Assembly (NCBI GenBank): GCA_963576735.1
Contig: OY755197.1
Coordinates: 1,996,501 to 2,060,500, forward strand
Direction: 5' to 3'
DNA: 64,000 nucleotides
Source: Bedellia somnulentella
Taxonomy: Eukaryota > Arthropoda > Insecta > Lepidoptera > Bedelliidae
Shown: positions 11,740 to 22,644 of the stretch, piece after piece
How positions within the stretch are numbered: position 1 is the stretch's first letter
How the letters are laid out: each line of letters opens with the position of its first letter
Made by a program: the position numbers and the translations under genes
The notes under the pieces: generated by a model
Database searches by the model: none
What the model saw: only the letters and a program-made list of their open reading frames with translations
Told to the model about the DNA's origin: nothing

Positions 11740-14078
11740 ATATTTACAAGAAAATTATTTATCAGGAAAATGTTGAGAGTTTTCTAACAGCTATAACAGG
11801 ATTTGAAGTGTCATCATTTGATGATGAAAAGCAGATTTTTCTTTATTGTATAGTAAGCTTTTATTGACTGACTGGACAGACCTCTACGTTATTGACAATT
11901 CAAATGATGCATTGAGTTATTTTTATGAACAGTTTAATAAAATACTAGATGACTGTGTACCACAGAAAAAGCGTTGTACAGGCTGCCCCAGGTATTCTTA
12001 TCCTGAATGGTATTCACCTGAGTTAAAACGCGACATTGCGGAAAAAGCCTTATTGCATAAAAGGTATAAAATTACCGGTTCGCGTTGTGATTATGATAAA
12101 TTTTCTACTCTGAGAGCGAAAATTAAATTAGATTTAGGCATAGCAAGGAAAACTTATGAAAATAAAGTGCAATTTTTACTTTCCAAAGATTCAAAGTTAT
12201 TTTGGAGTCTTGTAAATTCAAAAAAGAAAAGTTTGAGTAAGAGTAGTATTTGTAGGATTGCATTATCGAATAGGGAAGCTGCAAAAGCATTTGCAGAATA
12301 TTTTAGTTCGGTGTACGCGAAAAATCCGGCACGTCTTAGCGTCGCGGACGCGATGGCGGCGGCGGACACGGCGGTGACGGGCGCGGCGGCGCGCGTGCAT
12401 CTCACCGCGCTGTCGCGGGACGAGGTGCGCGCGGCGCTGGCGTGGCTGCCCGCCAAGGCATCCGCCGGCCCGGACCAAGTTCCGGGATTCGTGGTGAGAG
12501 ACTGTCGTGCGGTACTGGTGGAGCCTCTTGCATATATTTTTAACTTATGCCTAGCGGAGGCATCGTACCCCGAAGTGTGGAAGTTGACGCGTGTGGTCCC
12601 GGTTCCGAAAGCCAAAAATAGTTCAGACGTGAAAGATTATCGTCCGGTAGCCGTACTGTCTGCTTTTGCGAAAGTTTTTGAGTCTGCAATCCAACAACGC
12701 ATACATCGGGAGATATTCGTAGAGATTTCAGATTGTCAGCATGGTTTCAGACCAGGCTACAGTACAACGAGTAATTTTCTCAACTTGTCAACCTATGTAG
12801 TGCCTCAGGTAGACGCAGGTAAAAGTGTGGACGTATGTTACTTCGACTTTAAAAAAGCTTTTGATACGGTTGATGGTGATGTCGCACTTAAGAAATTAGC
12901 AGAGTTTGGATTCACGCCCCATAACCTGAAACTATTTGCTAGCTATCTATCCAACAGGAAACAGTATGTCGACTACGGTGGGTATATCTCTACACAATAT
13001 ACAATTAACTCAGGCATAAGTCAGGGAAGCAATTTGAGCCCATTGGAGCTTGTTATTATTATTAATGATTTACCTAAGGTGCTCAAATATGCGAAGTGTC
13101 TTATGTTTGCAGATGATGTTCAATTGTTCTTGCCCATAGAATCCCCGCAAGATAATAAAAGACTTCAAAGCGACATAGATAGGATAAATCAATGGACACA
13201 GGAGAACAAATTGCCTCTGAATCTTAATAAATGCATGGCAATAACCTTTAGTCGTCAACGCGAGCCTCACCATCATCCGTATGACGTCAATGGAGTTTTG
13301 CTCCCTAGAGTACTGGAGGTTAGAGATCTTGGGGTGACTTTCGATTCGCAGTTGTCGTTCCGTAATCACATCGTGAACATATGCAAGGGTGCTTTTCGCT
13401 TACTCGGATTTGTGCTCCGCACTACCCGTGGGTTTACCAATATACAAGCAATCAAAGCTTTGTATAATTCATTAGTACGCTCGAAGCTAGAATACAACGC
13501 AGTCATCTGGGCTCCACATGAGGTGAAATATCGCCTCATGTTGGAAAAAATTTAAAATAAATTTACGTGGTTTTTGTACATGAAATTATACGGAGTTTAC
13601 CCTTACTATCCACTGATGTACCCCACTTTATTCGTTTTGGGTATGGTTGGGTACAACACTTTGGAAGTGAGGAGAAACTTAAAATTATTGATTTATTTAT
13701 TTAATGTAATTAAAGGAACAATAAAAAATAGCACTATACTAAGCCAAATTAAAATAGTGATAGTGGTGGGGAAATTTGCTATCGTTGCCAGTGGCACGTA
13801 CCAATCTTTTAAAGGAAACCCCGCTGACTCGGGCGTTTGTGGCACTAGGTGAGATAGCGGAGCAAATTGATATTTTCGGGTGTTCTTTGACTGACTTCAC
13901 TAAATGCTCATTGCATTATTTAAGTTACAATGCAAACTAGTTGATTTGATAAATGTTAAAATGTATTGTGTGTATTGTGTTACGAATTATAAAATGTGTA
14001 GTATAGTTGCATTAGGTGAAACCTGTAAAAACTGTATTTTATGACAAGATAAATAAATTAATAAATCATTAGTGGAGA
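11740..14078 (+). mobile_element. Jockey-like LINE, 5'-truncated, antisense to the host gene
   Basis: Encodes one long RT reading (about 11828-13852) broken by a single in-frame TAA at 13553-13555. Another frame upstream of 11850 continues the element, implying a frameshift there. RT landmarks: YRPVAVLSAFAKVFE, CYFDFKKAFDTVD, SGISQGSNLSPL, MFADDVQLF (FADD active site). The 3' UTR ends in a TAAATAAATTAATAAAT-type tail. No endonuclease domain remains. It sits in the intron between exons 30 and 31. Confidence 0.9.
11828..13852 (+). pseudogene. Reverse transcriptase ORF of the antisense LINE
   Basis: About 675 codons with one stop, a Gln-type codon position read as TAA after LMLEKI, then NKFTWFLYM continues in the same frame. 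All RT blocks are intact. Residues around 165-215 are Ala-rich and GC-rich, unlike the rest. There is no true ATG at the left edge of the open frame, consistent with 5' truncation. Expression is unlikely. Confidence 0.85.
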
Positions 14079-14411
14079 AAAGCTCAAGCCCATTTCTATG
14101 TGTAATTAGTGTTCATAGCATAAAAAAATATTTTAAGATGAGAGTTTTTGCAAAGAGGAGTTTGAAAGGAAAAAAGTAAAGTTATAGAAAAAAATACATA
14201 CTGTGATTTACACACCAACAATAATAATAAAAGGAAGGAAGAAATAAGGATAAAAGTATAATGGCTAAAAAATGTAGAATCAAGTCTCAAAAAAGTTAAC
14301 GGATATCATTCAACTGGACATCATATCAAATCAAAGACATCATCAAAGATAAAATTGTTAGTAAAAAAGTACGAATAAAATCAGATAAAAATATCAGTGC
14401 AAGTGCCTTAC

Positions 14412-14444
14412 CTTGACCACATGAGACCGCTGCAAGCCATTTCC
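14412..14444 (-). CDS. Ca-alpha1D: Cav1 exon 30: 33-nt IVS3-S4 linker micro-exon
   Basis: 33 nt (GNGLQRSHVVK), phase 0 at both ends, with a TTTACAG acceptor and GTAAGG donor. The extracellular IVS3-S4 linker is a known site of cassette exons in Cav1 channels, and skipping this exon would keep the frame. That makes optional use likely; it is inferred, not shown. Confidence 0.8.
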
Positions 14445-14785
14445 CTGTAAAATATATTCAGTCACATTTTAAAGCTTTCGTGTCGCTTGCACATGATATG
14501 GTAGTGACTGTGTGCGCATCTAATATCAAAAAAATAACATAGCAAAGTATTTGAAACGATTAGTATTTACAACGTTAAAATAAAAAAAAATTGTTGAGAT
14601 ATTTAGTTATACATCTTTTCATTCTATAATAAATCAACATGAAGTTACTAAGCACTAAAAAATATTTCGCCGATCATCAATAAATTTTGAAATGACTATA
14701 TTTTGAACTATTTGCATATTTTACAATTGTTGTCATCTAAATTTCTAAGATAATAGGTGCGATTCTATATTTAGCATTATGTTAC

Positions 14786-14884
14786 CTGATTTTTTAGTTC
14801 GTTCACTTGTGAAACAACAATGTCTATAATACTGCCCAAGACGATGATGAAATCAAACGTATTCCAAGCATCACCAAAGTAGTT
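14786..14884 (-). CDS. Ca-alpha1D: Cav1 exon 29: domain IV S3
   Basis: 99 nt, phase 0 both ends: [33 protein letters not shown]. This is IVS3, matching the position of alternative exons 31/32 in vertebrate Cav1. Only one copy was found here. Confidence 0.95.
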
Positions 14885-14939
14885 CTGAAATAAGAAAATA
14901 CTACTGTAAAACATACAATAGTAGATGCCGTTGAATTTA

Positions 14940-15187
14940 ATATATATATATATATATACTCACGACTATAAATCCCTCGAAGGGGTAGCCAGAGCTAGGG
15001 AATTAGAAATTTCTAAGCCACTTTTGCAAGTTGCGTGGGGAAAATATGGTGAAATAAAGGTTGTTGGTGATGGGTCTCCCACCACATCGCCCAAAAATCC
15101 CTTATAGTCCCAATACCTGTAGTCGCCTCTTACGTACACCCACCGGAAGAAATGGGGTAGTGCTATTCTAAGCCGACACTACACGGC
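14940..15187 (-). repeat. Family A retroelement copy
   Basis: Near full-length; the tail is a TATATA run rather than CATA. Confidence 0.85.
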
Positions 15188-15415
15188 TAAAAATGGAAAT
15201 ATGCAAAGGATAAATAAATTTAATACTAAATGTTTTAACTTATTTCATAAAAAAACCATACGTGAAAAGCGAAACACAATCCATATAATTTTCCACAGTT
15301 ATTTCTATAGTAAGAAATCAACAATATTAAACACGTAAATTATCAATAGCTACTTTAAGGAGATTTGAAATAATTACTTAAATTTTAGTAATTGTTTATA
15401 GGACTGAAATCTTAC

Positions 15416-15496
15416 CTTAAATCTGAAGGCTGCCAATTTGAAAATGAATTCAAGCGCGAAAACCGCGGTGAAGAGCATGTTGAGCAAATCCAATGC
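15416..15496 (-). CDS. Ca-alpha1D: Cav1 exon 28: domain IV S2
   Basis: 81 nt, phase 0 both ends, encoding [27 protein letters not shown], the IVS2 helix. Confidence 0.96.
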
Positions 15497-15689
15497 CTTG
15501 AAACAATCAAACAGTGTTTAAATTAATATCAAATTATAATTTTCTTCAAATTGATTTCTAAACTATTGACTTTTACCGATGACTATTTTATTTTACCAAA
15601 AAATATTTCTTTCACCACTTTACTTTTACACAATAGCTGTTATACTCAAACTGCCTTAAAATTAAATTTGTTAGCCCATTTATCCTTTC

Positions 15690-15800
15690 TTATTTATTTA
15701 TTTATTTAAATAAGGCACACCGGCAGTTAACACAACAGACATAATAGTTGTTAATTTTACATTAATAAAAATTTCGTTGTAAAAAACCCTTAAAGGCGTA
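15690..15800 (-). repeat. Probable LINE 3' end
   Basis: TTATTTATTTATTTAAATAAGG followed by CACACCGGCAGTTAACACAA resembles the polyA-side terminus of an insect LINE. No coding part remains. Confidence 0.4.
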
Positions 15801-15933
15801 CACGACATTGTTTAATTATATAACCTTAGCGATAACACTGACTAAACATATAATTATAATGTAACAATATATAATACATGAAAAAAGTTTATAACAAAGT
15901 TAAAACTAACATAAAAACAAATTTAAACAATAC

Positions 15934-16078
15934 CTTGCTATACTCCGGCGGCTGGTTGTGGTACTTCATGGCAAGCGTGATGGTGTTGATCATGATGAGC
16001 ACGAAGATGGCGTACTCGAACGGTTGTGACGTCACAAACCACCACACCTTGTACTGTATGCGGTGCTTTGGGATGTAG
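15934..16078 (-). CDS. Ca-alpha1D: Cav1 exon 27: domain IV S1
   Basis: Encodes [20 protein letters not shown], then IVS1 ([20 protein letters not shown]). GC-rich for the region. Ends in phase 0 at GTATTG. Confidence 0.96.
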
Positions 16079-16441
16079 CTGAAATATTGTCGAGTTTGAG
16101 AATTTGATGGACTTATATAGTTTTTATTCTTTTACGATATAAGGTTTAGTCAGGGAGTTGATTTTAATTAGCTGGCAGTAATCACGTAACAAGGATAATT
16201 TGATTATCAAAATATTATATCTCTTAAGTGTGTTATCTTGTGACCAGAAAATATTCCTAATTATTATGTATTTTGATGCATATGTTTCTAATAGTGAGTC
16301 TTTAAGTATTTCACTAAATGCAATATTTAAAAATGATATGTGTGGCATTTTGATAGTACCATGGACAAAATTTTAACTTACTATTCATTGCAGCGGGTAA
16401 AAGAATGCAATTAAATTTAAAAGAGTGATTAAATGACTTAC

Positions 16442-16572
16442 CGTCGAATAGGTTTCGCTTTTAGTGCAAATTCTATACATTGTCTTTGGTTCTTGTCAAG
16501 TTCGCAGTTTTTATATTCCTGTTCTCCCTCGTTCTGGAATGTCACTATGACGAAACCGACGAATATGTTCAC
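16442..16572 (-). CDS. Ca-alpha1D: Cav1 exon 26: end of domain III S6 and III-IV linker
   Basis: Encodes [44 protein letters not shown], the highly conserved III-IV linker. Phase 0 in, 2 bases out. Confidence 0.96.
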
Positions 16573-16752
16573 CTAAAAATAAAAAAAGTCTGAGTTAAAT
16601 TTTTAGTATTTTTCGACTTAATATCTTGATATTGGTTTGATTTATTACCGTTGTTAATTATATCAAGAAAATATGATAGTTCTCTTCTTTTATGGCTAAG
16701 CTTTGTGAAAATATGTGCACAGGAATTGTCAATCTCTTATCATTAAATGTAC

Positions 16753-17240
16753 ATACATAAATATACATACTCACGGCCTTAAATCCGAAAAAAGGGTAGC
16801 CAGAGCTTTAGAGCAAAAACTACTCAGCCACATTCGGAAGTTGATAGGGGAGAAGATGGAAGAAATAAAGTATCGTTATTGATGATTCTCCAACCATAAC
16901 ATAACATAACATAACGTTCACGCCGTTTATCCCCGAAGGGGTTGGCAGAGGTACCAATACTCCTGAACTCACATGGCAAGCGCCATCTAGTTTCCAGAGA
17001 AGGTACCCACGTTTTGCTTAGACAGTGTACTCACGTGATAGGGGGCAGGCCTATCGCCGTTTTGTACGAATACACTGTCACATGACTAAGTACAACTCAG
17101 CCATGTGGGTTTCCTCACGATGTTTTCCCTCACCGTTAACAACCATGATAAATTCTCCAACCACATCGCTCAAAAACCACTTTAAGAAAGCCCCATACCC
17201 TTAGTCGCCTCTGACGACACCCGTGGGTAGCAAGGGGTGT
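16753..17240 (-). repeat. Family A copy split by a family B SINE
   Basis: A diverged family A sequence is present at 16753-16894 and resumes at about 17152-17240. The junction sequence ATTCTCCAACCA occurs on both sides of the inserted SINE. Confidence 0.8.
16895..17151 (-). repeat. Family B SINE nested in family A, head-truncated
   Basis: Starts with the CATAACATAACATAACG tail and runs to GTTAACAACCATGATAA. The tRNA-like head is missing. A 12-bp target-site duplication flanks it. Confidence 0.85.
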
Positions 17241-17635
17241 GTGTTGTTAATTGTATCAAGAAAATATCATATATTTCAATTTATATGCCTAAGTTTTGTG
17301 AAAATATATTCACAGGAATCGTCAATCTCTTATCATTAAATTTGTACTAATATATTTTGTTCTCTAGACAACGAGTTAAATACATGACGTACTATTGTTT
17401 TTTTTTCTTTTATAATTAATTCATTGTGTTTACGTAAAAATAGTTTTTCTTGTGCCTGGTACCTTATAATGGAAAAAAATAAAATTCTTTCTTTTTTTAC
17501 TATTAAAAGATTCTAAAACTTATACCTAAAATGAACTAATTAATGAAACAAAACACGCCATATTATGATACGAATTTAGAAAATCCACTTTTCAATTACT
17601 AAAATTACGCAAAATACACAGTAATAACAGCTTAC

Positions 17636-17750
17636 CATAAAGAAGGCGATGATGATGATGTAGATGATATAGTAGGCAGCCACGATGGGACGGAAATTCG
17701 TGATTGGTCCACGGTCTTCGGCGTTTGAATCAATTGATACGTAAAGTAAA
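17636..17750 (-). CDS. Ca-alpha1D: Cav1 exon 25: domain III S6
   Basis: Encodes [20 protein letters not shown], then [18 protein letters not shown], the IIIS6 helix. Donor GTAAG. A 5'-truncated family B SINE begins 27 nt upstream of the acceptor. Confidence 0.96.
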
Positions 17751-17776
17751 CTGAAAAAAATCGATTATTCATAAGA

Positions 17777-17928
17777 TAAGGCCTGCCCCCTATCACGTGA
17801 GTACACTGTCCATGCAAAACGTGGGTACTCTGAACACCAGGTGACAAAGTCACCTGATGTTCAGAAGTATTAGTACCTCTGCCAACCCCTTCGGGGATAT
17901 TCGGCGTGAACGTTTATGTTATGTTATG
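17777..17928 (+). repeat. Family B SINE, 5'-truncated
   Basis: Ends GTTTATGTTATGTTATG and is flanked by a TTCATAAGA duplication (17768-17776 and 17929-17937). It lies 27 nt upstream of the exon 25 acceptor. Confidence 0.85.
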
Positions 17929-18024
17929 TTCATAAGAAGTGCTTTTATTTTAAAAATATCGTCAGATATTGACAACGACAAAAGATACCTCAACAACTAC
18001 TACGAGTATTAGCTGTTATAAATC

Positions 18025-18376
18025 TCGAACTCAAACGTTCAGACCACATTTACCCGAAAGGGTTGGAAGAGGTACTAATACTTCTGAACATCTCGTGACA
18101 TTGTCATCTGGTGTTCAGGTTACCCACGTTTTGTTTGGACAGTATACTCACGTGATAGTGGGCAGGCCTACTGTCATTTTGTAAGTATACACTGTCACAT
18201 GACTAAGTACATCCATGCGGGTTTCCTCACGATGTTTTTTTCTGACCGTAAACAACCATGATAAATTAACCACACATATGTCATTAGAAGAGAAAAAAAC
18301 ATGTAGGCCCGGCCCGGGACTTTAACCCACGTCGTCTGCCCGATAAGCGGTGTTCAACCCAATGAGCTATCACGGC
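18025..18376 (-). repeat. Family B SINE with tRNA-like head
   Basis: Complete but diverged. On the minus strand the head reads CCGTGATAGCTCATTGGG (A-box TAGCTCATTGG). It lies between exons 24 and 25. Confidence 0.85.
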
Positions 18377-18451
18377 TGCTATTTAGCTTATAAAGGCACA
18401 TACTCATCCACGAAATGCGAAGTAATTAAAAACTTAAGTTAATTAACTTAC

Positions 18452-18589
18452 CCCGGCCATCCTTCAAATGTTGACACAGTAAAAAGAGTAAGCATTCCTT
18501 TCATAACGTTATCGAAATGGAAATCATATCTTGTCCACTCCCTGGCCCTCATCACGTAGTTTTGATTTTCAAACACTAAATAAGTGCCT
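18452..18589 (-). CDS. Ca-alpha1D: Cav1 exon 24: domain III pore loop
   Basis: Encodes [20 protein letters not shown], then [20 protein letters not shown]. The Glu of TFEGW is the domain III filter residue. Ends PG with two bases over. Confidence 0.96.
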
Positions 18590-19043
18590 CTGAAATAAAT
18601 AAATCACATTATCAATACATTATTTACGAAAGAACAATTATAATAAAGAAGGGTAAATTCCCGTAGGATACTATATACATTAGCTATTTTGATTTTGGCG
18701 CAAAAAATTACATAAAATCACGAGATCAGCTCTTCAAAAAAACAACGAAAATTTCATCCGTATTTCTTCTAACGCCTATTAACATTTATTTCTGTCTCGC
18801 TTGCACAAAACGAATATTTTTGGCCTCGTGATATTCTGATATTCGGGGAATCCAACGCTACATAAATTTTAACAAAATTCTACCTTTAAAGGAGCGAGCG
18901 CGATGAGATCATATTTTACAAGGAGTTAGAAGAGGTAGGAAAATAAATATCATTGTCGGTTCAAAGAGTTGACCTTCAGACTGAGTTGGCATATATCCCA
19001 ACTAGAAAATGGTATTAGATCAAAGATATTATAAAGAACTTAC

Positions 19044-19096
19044 CGACACTCTTCTTTTGTCATTTTAGAAATGTCATTGCAACGGAAAAATTTGCC
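19044..19096 (-). CDS. Ca-alpha1D: Cav1 exon 23: domain III turret
   Basis: A 53-nt exon encoding GKFFRCNDISKMTKEEC and part of an Arg codon. GKFF-C directly after S5 is a Cav1 signature. Phase 0 in, 2 bases out at GTAAG. Confidence 0.94.
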
Positions 19097-19434
19097 CTGA
19101 AACATTTCAATATAACAACATCATTGGAAGGACTTGATAAAAGTATTTTTAAAATACACACAAAATCATGCAAAATTGTATTGATATTAAGCAAAAGTAA
19201 GTGTTAGAAGTACTCATTCCTCATGATATTAAAATTTGAAAGGATTTTGTTGTTTCGGCTTGAGCAATTTAAATAAATAAGAGAAAACTTGTCTGGAATG
19301 CGAGCGAAGAAGTATTTTTCATTCTCTTACAAGTAAAGATCATTTTCAGAAAAAGCTATTCAACAATCTTGGTTTTCTTTAAACTATGAATCTTAAGTCA
19401 TGACAACATCGAAGAAAATCAGTGTAAAACTCAC

Positions 19435-19542
19435 CTTAAACAATTGTACACCAACAACAGCAAACATAAATTGTAACAAATACGTAACTAACATGATATT
19501 TCCTATAGTTTTTATTGCGACTATAACGCATTTCACTACATA
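19435..19542 (-). CDS. Ca-alpha1D: Cav1 exon 22b: domain III S5, alternative version b
   Basis: 108 nt, phase 0 at both ends: [36 protein letters not shown], with 29 of 36 residues identical to exon 22a. Acceptor TGCAG, donor GTGAG. Its frame is open and highly conserved, so it is not a decayed duplicate. The changes include Ser to Tyr in the VT-x-LLQ motif and Gln to Lys at the S4-S5 linker end. Confidence 0.92.
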
Positions 19543-19599
19543 CTGCATGCATTAGTACGTTACCAAGGTATGTGTTCCAAATGGTCCATTGGTGGTCAG

Positions 19600-21385
19600 G
19601 CACGACACAGGAACATGGGGGCAAGCAGAGATTAACATCAAATTAGCTGGGAGAAATTCAGGCGGTCCATTTTAGTGGGCAAATTATAAAATGTACATGT
19701 CATCTATGTTTCTTGCAAAATGGTTCATCTAAAGTCCGTTGTGTTTGGTTTTCGTATGAAATTTTTGAATTCATGCTATGAATCTAGTTTTATGTACATG
19801 AATTGATTTAATACTTATTGTATTATTTTTTTTACCTCACCACGCTAAGATTTTCAACTATTATTATTTTAGTAAGAAATTTTGTATATTTAATTTGATA
19901 TCAGCGTCAATTAAATTCAAAAAATATATTTTAACTCACATTAGTCATATTCACCAATATTGATCAGTTTTAAAAATATGTTACTAATCTTCTATCCAAT
20001 TAAAATTATGTTGTAGACAAATCCTGGGCTTTAGTTGAAAGCAGGCAAATTAATATTATTTTATAAAAGGTGTTTCTAGACATTTGCAGGGCCGCTAACC
20101 AGGGTACATTCTATTAGTTCAAAGGTTTTTTACAGGGCTTATGTTAGTGATTGGGTCCAAAACGGCAGGTAAAAAGGCATTCTTCGGGATGGTATTATTC
20201 ATTTCAAATTGTTAAAGCTTAAAGATTTTCGCAACATTGGATACCATGTCTTTAAGATGTGGGCACTAAAGCTCAAATCTGATTGAAATATTTTTTATTT
20301 TCTGCTGAAACTTTTTTTAACTGGATCCTTTATTAGAACAAACAAACTTTGGTCATCTCTGAAATGATCATGAGAAATGAGGAAACAGTAAATGAGTAAA
20401 ACTTATTGGATATATTATTGTATTGTAGAACAGTGTCATTAAGTTGCTAAAAAAATTGTGCAAGTGTGCACTTAAAGTGATTTGTATTAATATGCAATTG
20501 ATTTTCATAAGCAGAATTGATTTTGATAATTAAACTATCAGGCATTTTAAACTTGGGCTGAAGACTTTGATGTTAATTACTCTCCAAAAATTTATCATTA
20601 TTAATTACTGTTTGCAATGCATCTCTTCATTATTTCTCTGTCTCTATATTATAACGACAACCTTAATATAGTGTATACTTATTTGTATTACTATTTAAAA
20701 AAATGCTTCTTTTTTAATGTCGTAACTTGTTTCGACAATGACACTTAGAATATGGCGGGCGAAAGTGATATAAATTGAAACGTGTTAAATATGTGCGTTC
20801 GAAAATTCATGGTTCCAAAGGCGGAAGCTTAAAACATAATAAGGACTTGAATATATTGGAATTAAAATCACAAATGCATCACTCTGGTGGGAAGGATATC
20901 AAAATAAAACATATCAGGACCATCATCACTAATTATAATTTTGGTCGTAAGCGCTTTTGCTACAATTTAATAAGAGTATTTACTTATATTTTTTTTCATT
21001 TAACTAGTTGCGTTCAGCCTTCATTGAAAATCGTTTTTTTTATCAGTTCTCATATAACATGGCTATCTCACTATCTTTGCAGGGTGATGAGTATTATTTA
21101 TACGCCCACAATAACGATAACTTGTAATTTGATGGTTTATTTTGATTTAAATTCTAAATTTATTTATTTCTATCAACTTATTATCAGGTCTAAAAATCGT
21201 TTACAATCAATTAAATTCAACCAAATACAATTTAAACGACAAAAGATTGCAATACATTATATGTACATAAACTATGGGCTGTTATGCAGAATATGCACCT
21301 CCATATTTTAAAATTGTTTATTATACTTAAACTAGTAGCAAAGCGTTTTCGAGCAAAATATCAAAGTTGGCCCTTGCAACACCCC
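19600..21385. other. Intron between the two IIIS5 exons, unassigned
   Basis: AT-rich, with no family A-G repeat recognised. This is notable because most other introns are full of them. A 178-codon plus-strand reading (20775-21311) has no recognisable content and starts at a non-ATG. Confidence 0.5.
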
Positions 21386-21389
21386 ATAC

Positions 21390-21497
21390 CTTGAACATCT
21401 GGACCCCCATAACAGCAAACATGAATTGCAGCAGCGACGTTACCATCAGAATATTACCGATCGTCTTAATTGCTACGATCACGCATTGCACTACGTG
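21390..21497 (-). CDS. Ca-alpha1D: Cav1 exon 22a: domain III S5, alternative version a
   Basis: 108 nt, phase 0 at both ends: [36 protein letters not shown]. This is IIIS5. It is the copy nearer exon 21 and keeps the HVVQ start common in the family. A second exon of equal length and phase (19435-19542) encodes the same segment, so the two are probably used one at a time; including both would duplicate S5. The Thr and Gln of VTSLLQ line up with the dihydropyridine-sensing residues of vertebrate IIIS5. Confidence 0.93.
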
Positions 21498-21930
21498 CTA
21501 TAATTAATTTAAAACATTAACTGTAAAAACTATCAAAAGCTTTTTGAGCGTCAATCATTGCATATTTTTTCGGAATTAAGTTTACTTGAAATTCATAAGT
21601 GTACGCGAGAAGTGCGTGATTCACCTATATCAAAGAAAAATATGAATTTTAATAAATATACAGTGGAGTTATATGATATTTACGCCCAATGAATTACCTT
21701 GTCCCTTTTTCTAATCATATAACGTCTTCATTTTTGCATACAATCTTCCTAGAACTTTTGGGGCAGAGTGAAAAAATTGTAAGTTAATGCCTTTTTAAAA
21801 CACAGGTCACTTGCTCTTCAGGGCAAGAAAAGTAATATTTTCCCATTTCATATATTTTAAAAACAAATCAAGTATTAACTTTTTGAAAAAGAAATATAAT
21901 ATTGGGCCGGCATAAACCAATTATACTAAC

Positions 21931-22018
21931 CTTAAGTCCCTTTGCTCTATTAATGGCTCTCAAAGGCCGCAAAACACGAAATACTCTTAATATTTTTACT
22001 ACAGATACGCTCCCAGAT
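21931..22018 (-). CDS. Ca-alpha1D: Cav1 exon 21: domain III S4
   Basis: Encodes [27 protein letters not shown], the IIIS4 voltage sensor. Ends in phase 0 at GTTAG, so either of the two following S5 exons can be joined to it. Confidence 0.96.
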
Positions 22019-22180
22019 CTGAAAATACGTGAGTAAATTAATACTTACAAATCAAGTAAGACTCAAAGTAATAAGAAAAAAAATGTAAGGATATCAATTC
22101 GATTACTGTAACAATGCTCCAAATCAGTTTCTATTCATTATATCATATAATCAATAAAAAATACCAGAGAAATAACTTAC

Positions 22181-22347
22181 TTGAAGAACATTGATATGAG
22201 CGATACAAAGACGACCAACATGTCGAGGACGTTAAACGCCGATCGAAGAAAAGCACCGTCATGTAGAATCAGTCCATATGTAATTAACTTTAGGAACAAC
22301 TCCAAAGTGAAGATTCCCGTGAAAAATACGTCAAATTGACTGAGAAG
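22181..22347 (-). CDS. Ca-alpha1D: Cav1 exon 20: domain III S2-S3
   Basis: Encodes IIIS2 ([20 protein letters not shown]) and IIIS3 ([19 protein letters not shown]). Clean TTTCAG and GTAAGT borders, two bases carried over. Confidence 0.95.
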
Positions 22348-22502
22348 CTGAAATAATTCAAGAAAACAAAACATAAATTTATAGGCTATCCTCGCTATGC
22401 TATTTATAGCCGAGACTATATGTCAGTATGTACACATCTTAATAAAAAATCCAAAGAAGTAAAACCAGGTACCTATACTCGGTAGAATACGCAGGTACTT
22501 AC

Positions 22503-22638
22503 CCAATTTCTAAACCCAGATTGCTGGGCATCCAAAGGATCTTCTGCAGCCAACATGGCCGACGAGAACATAATACAAACGAGTATAATATTTCCGAATG
22601 TTGATGACGCCGACATATTATAGCAGAATACTCGAAAC
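22503..22638 (-). CDS. Ca-alpha1D: Cav1 exon 19: domain III S1
   Basis: Encodes [35 protein letters not shown], the IIIS1 helix. Phase 1 base in, 0 out, donor GTAAG. Confidence 0.95.
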
Positions 22639-22644
22639 CTAAAA

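Noticed and set aside
12154..12615. 153-codon minus-strand frame
   Set aside because: Antisense shadow of the LINE reverse transcriptase.
20775..21311. 178-codon plus-strand open frame between the alternative S5 exons
   Set aside because: Starts at TTG rather than ATG, AT-driven composition, no recognisable motif, and antisense to the host gene.
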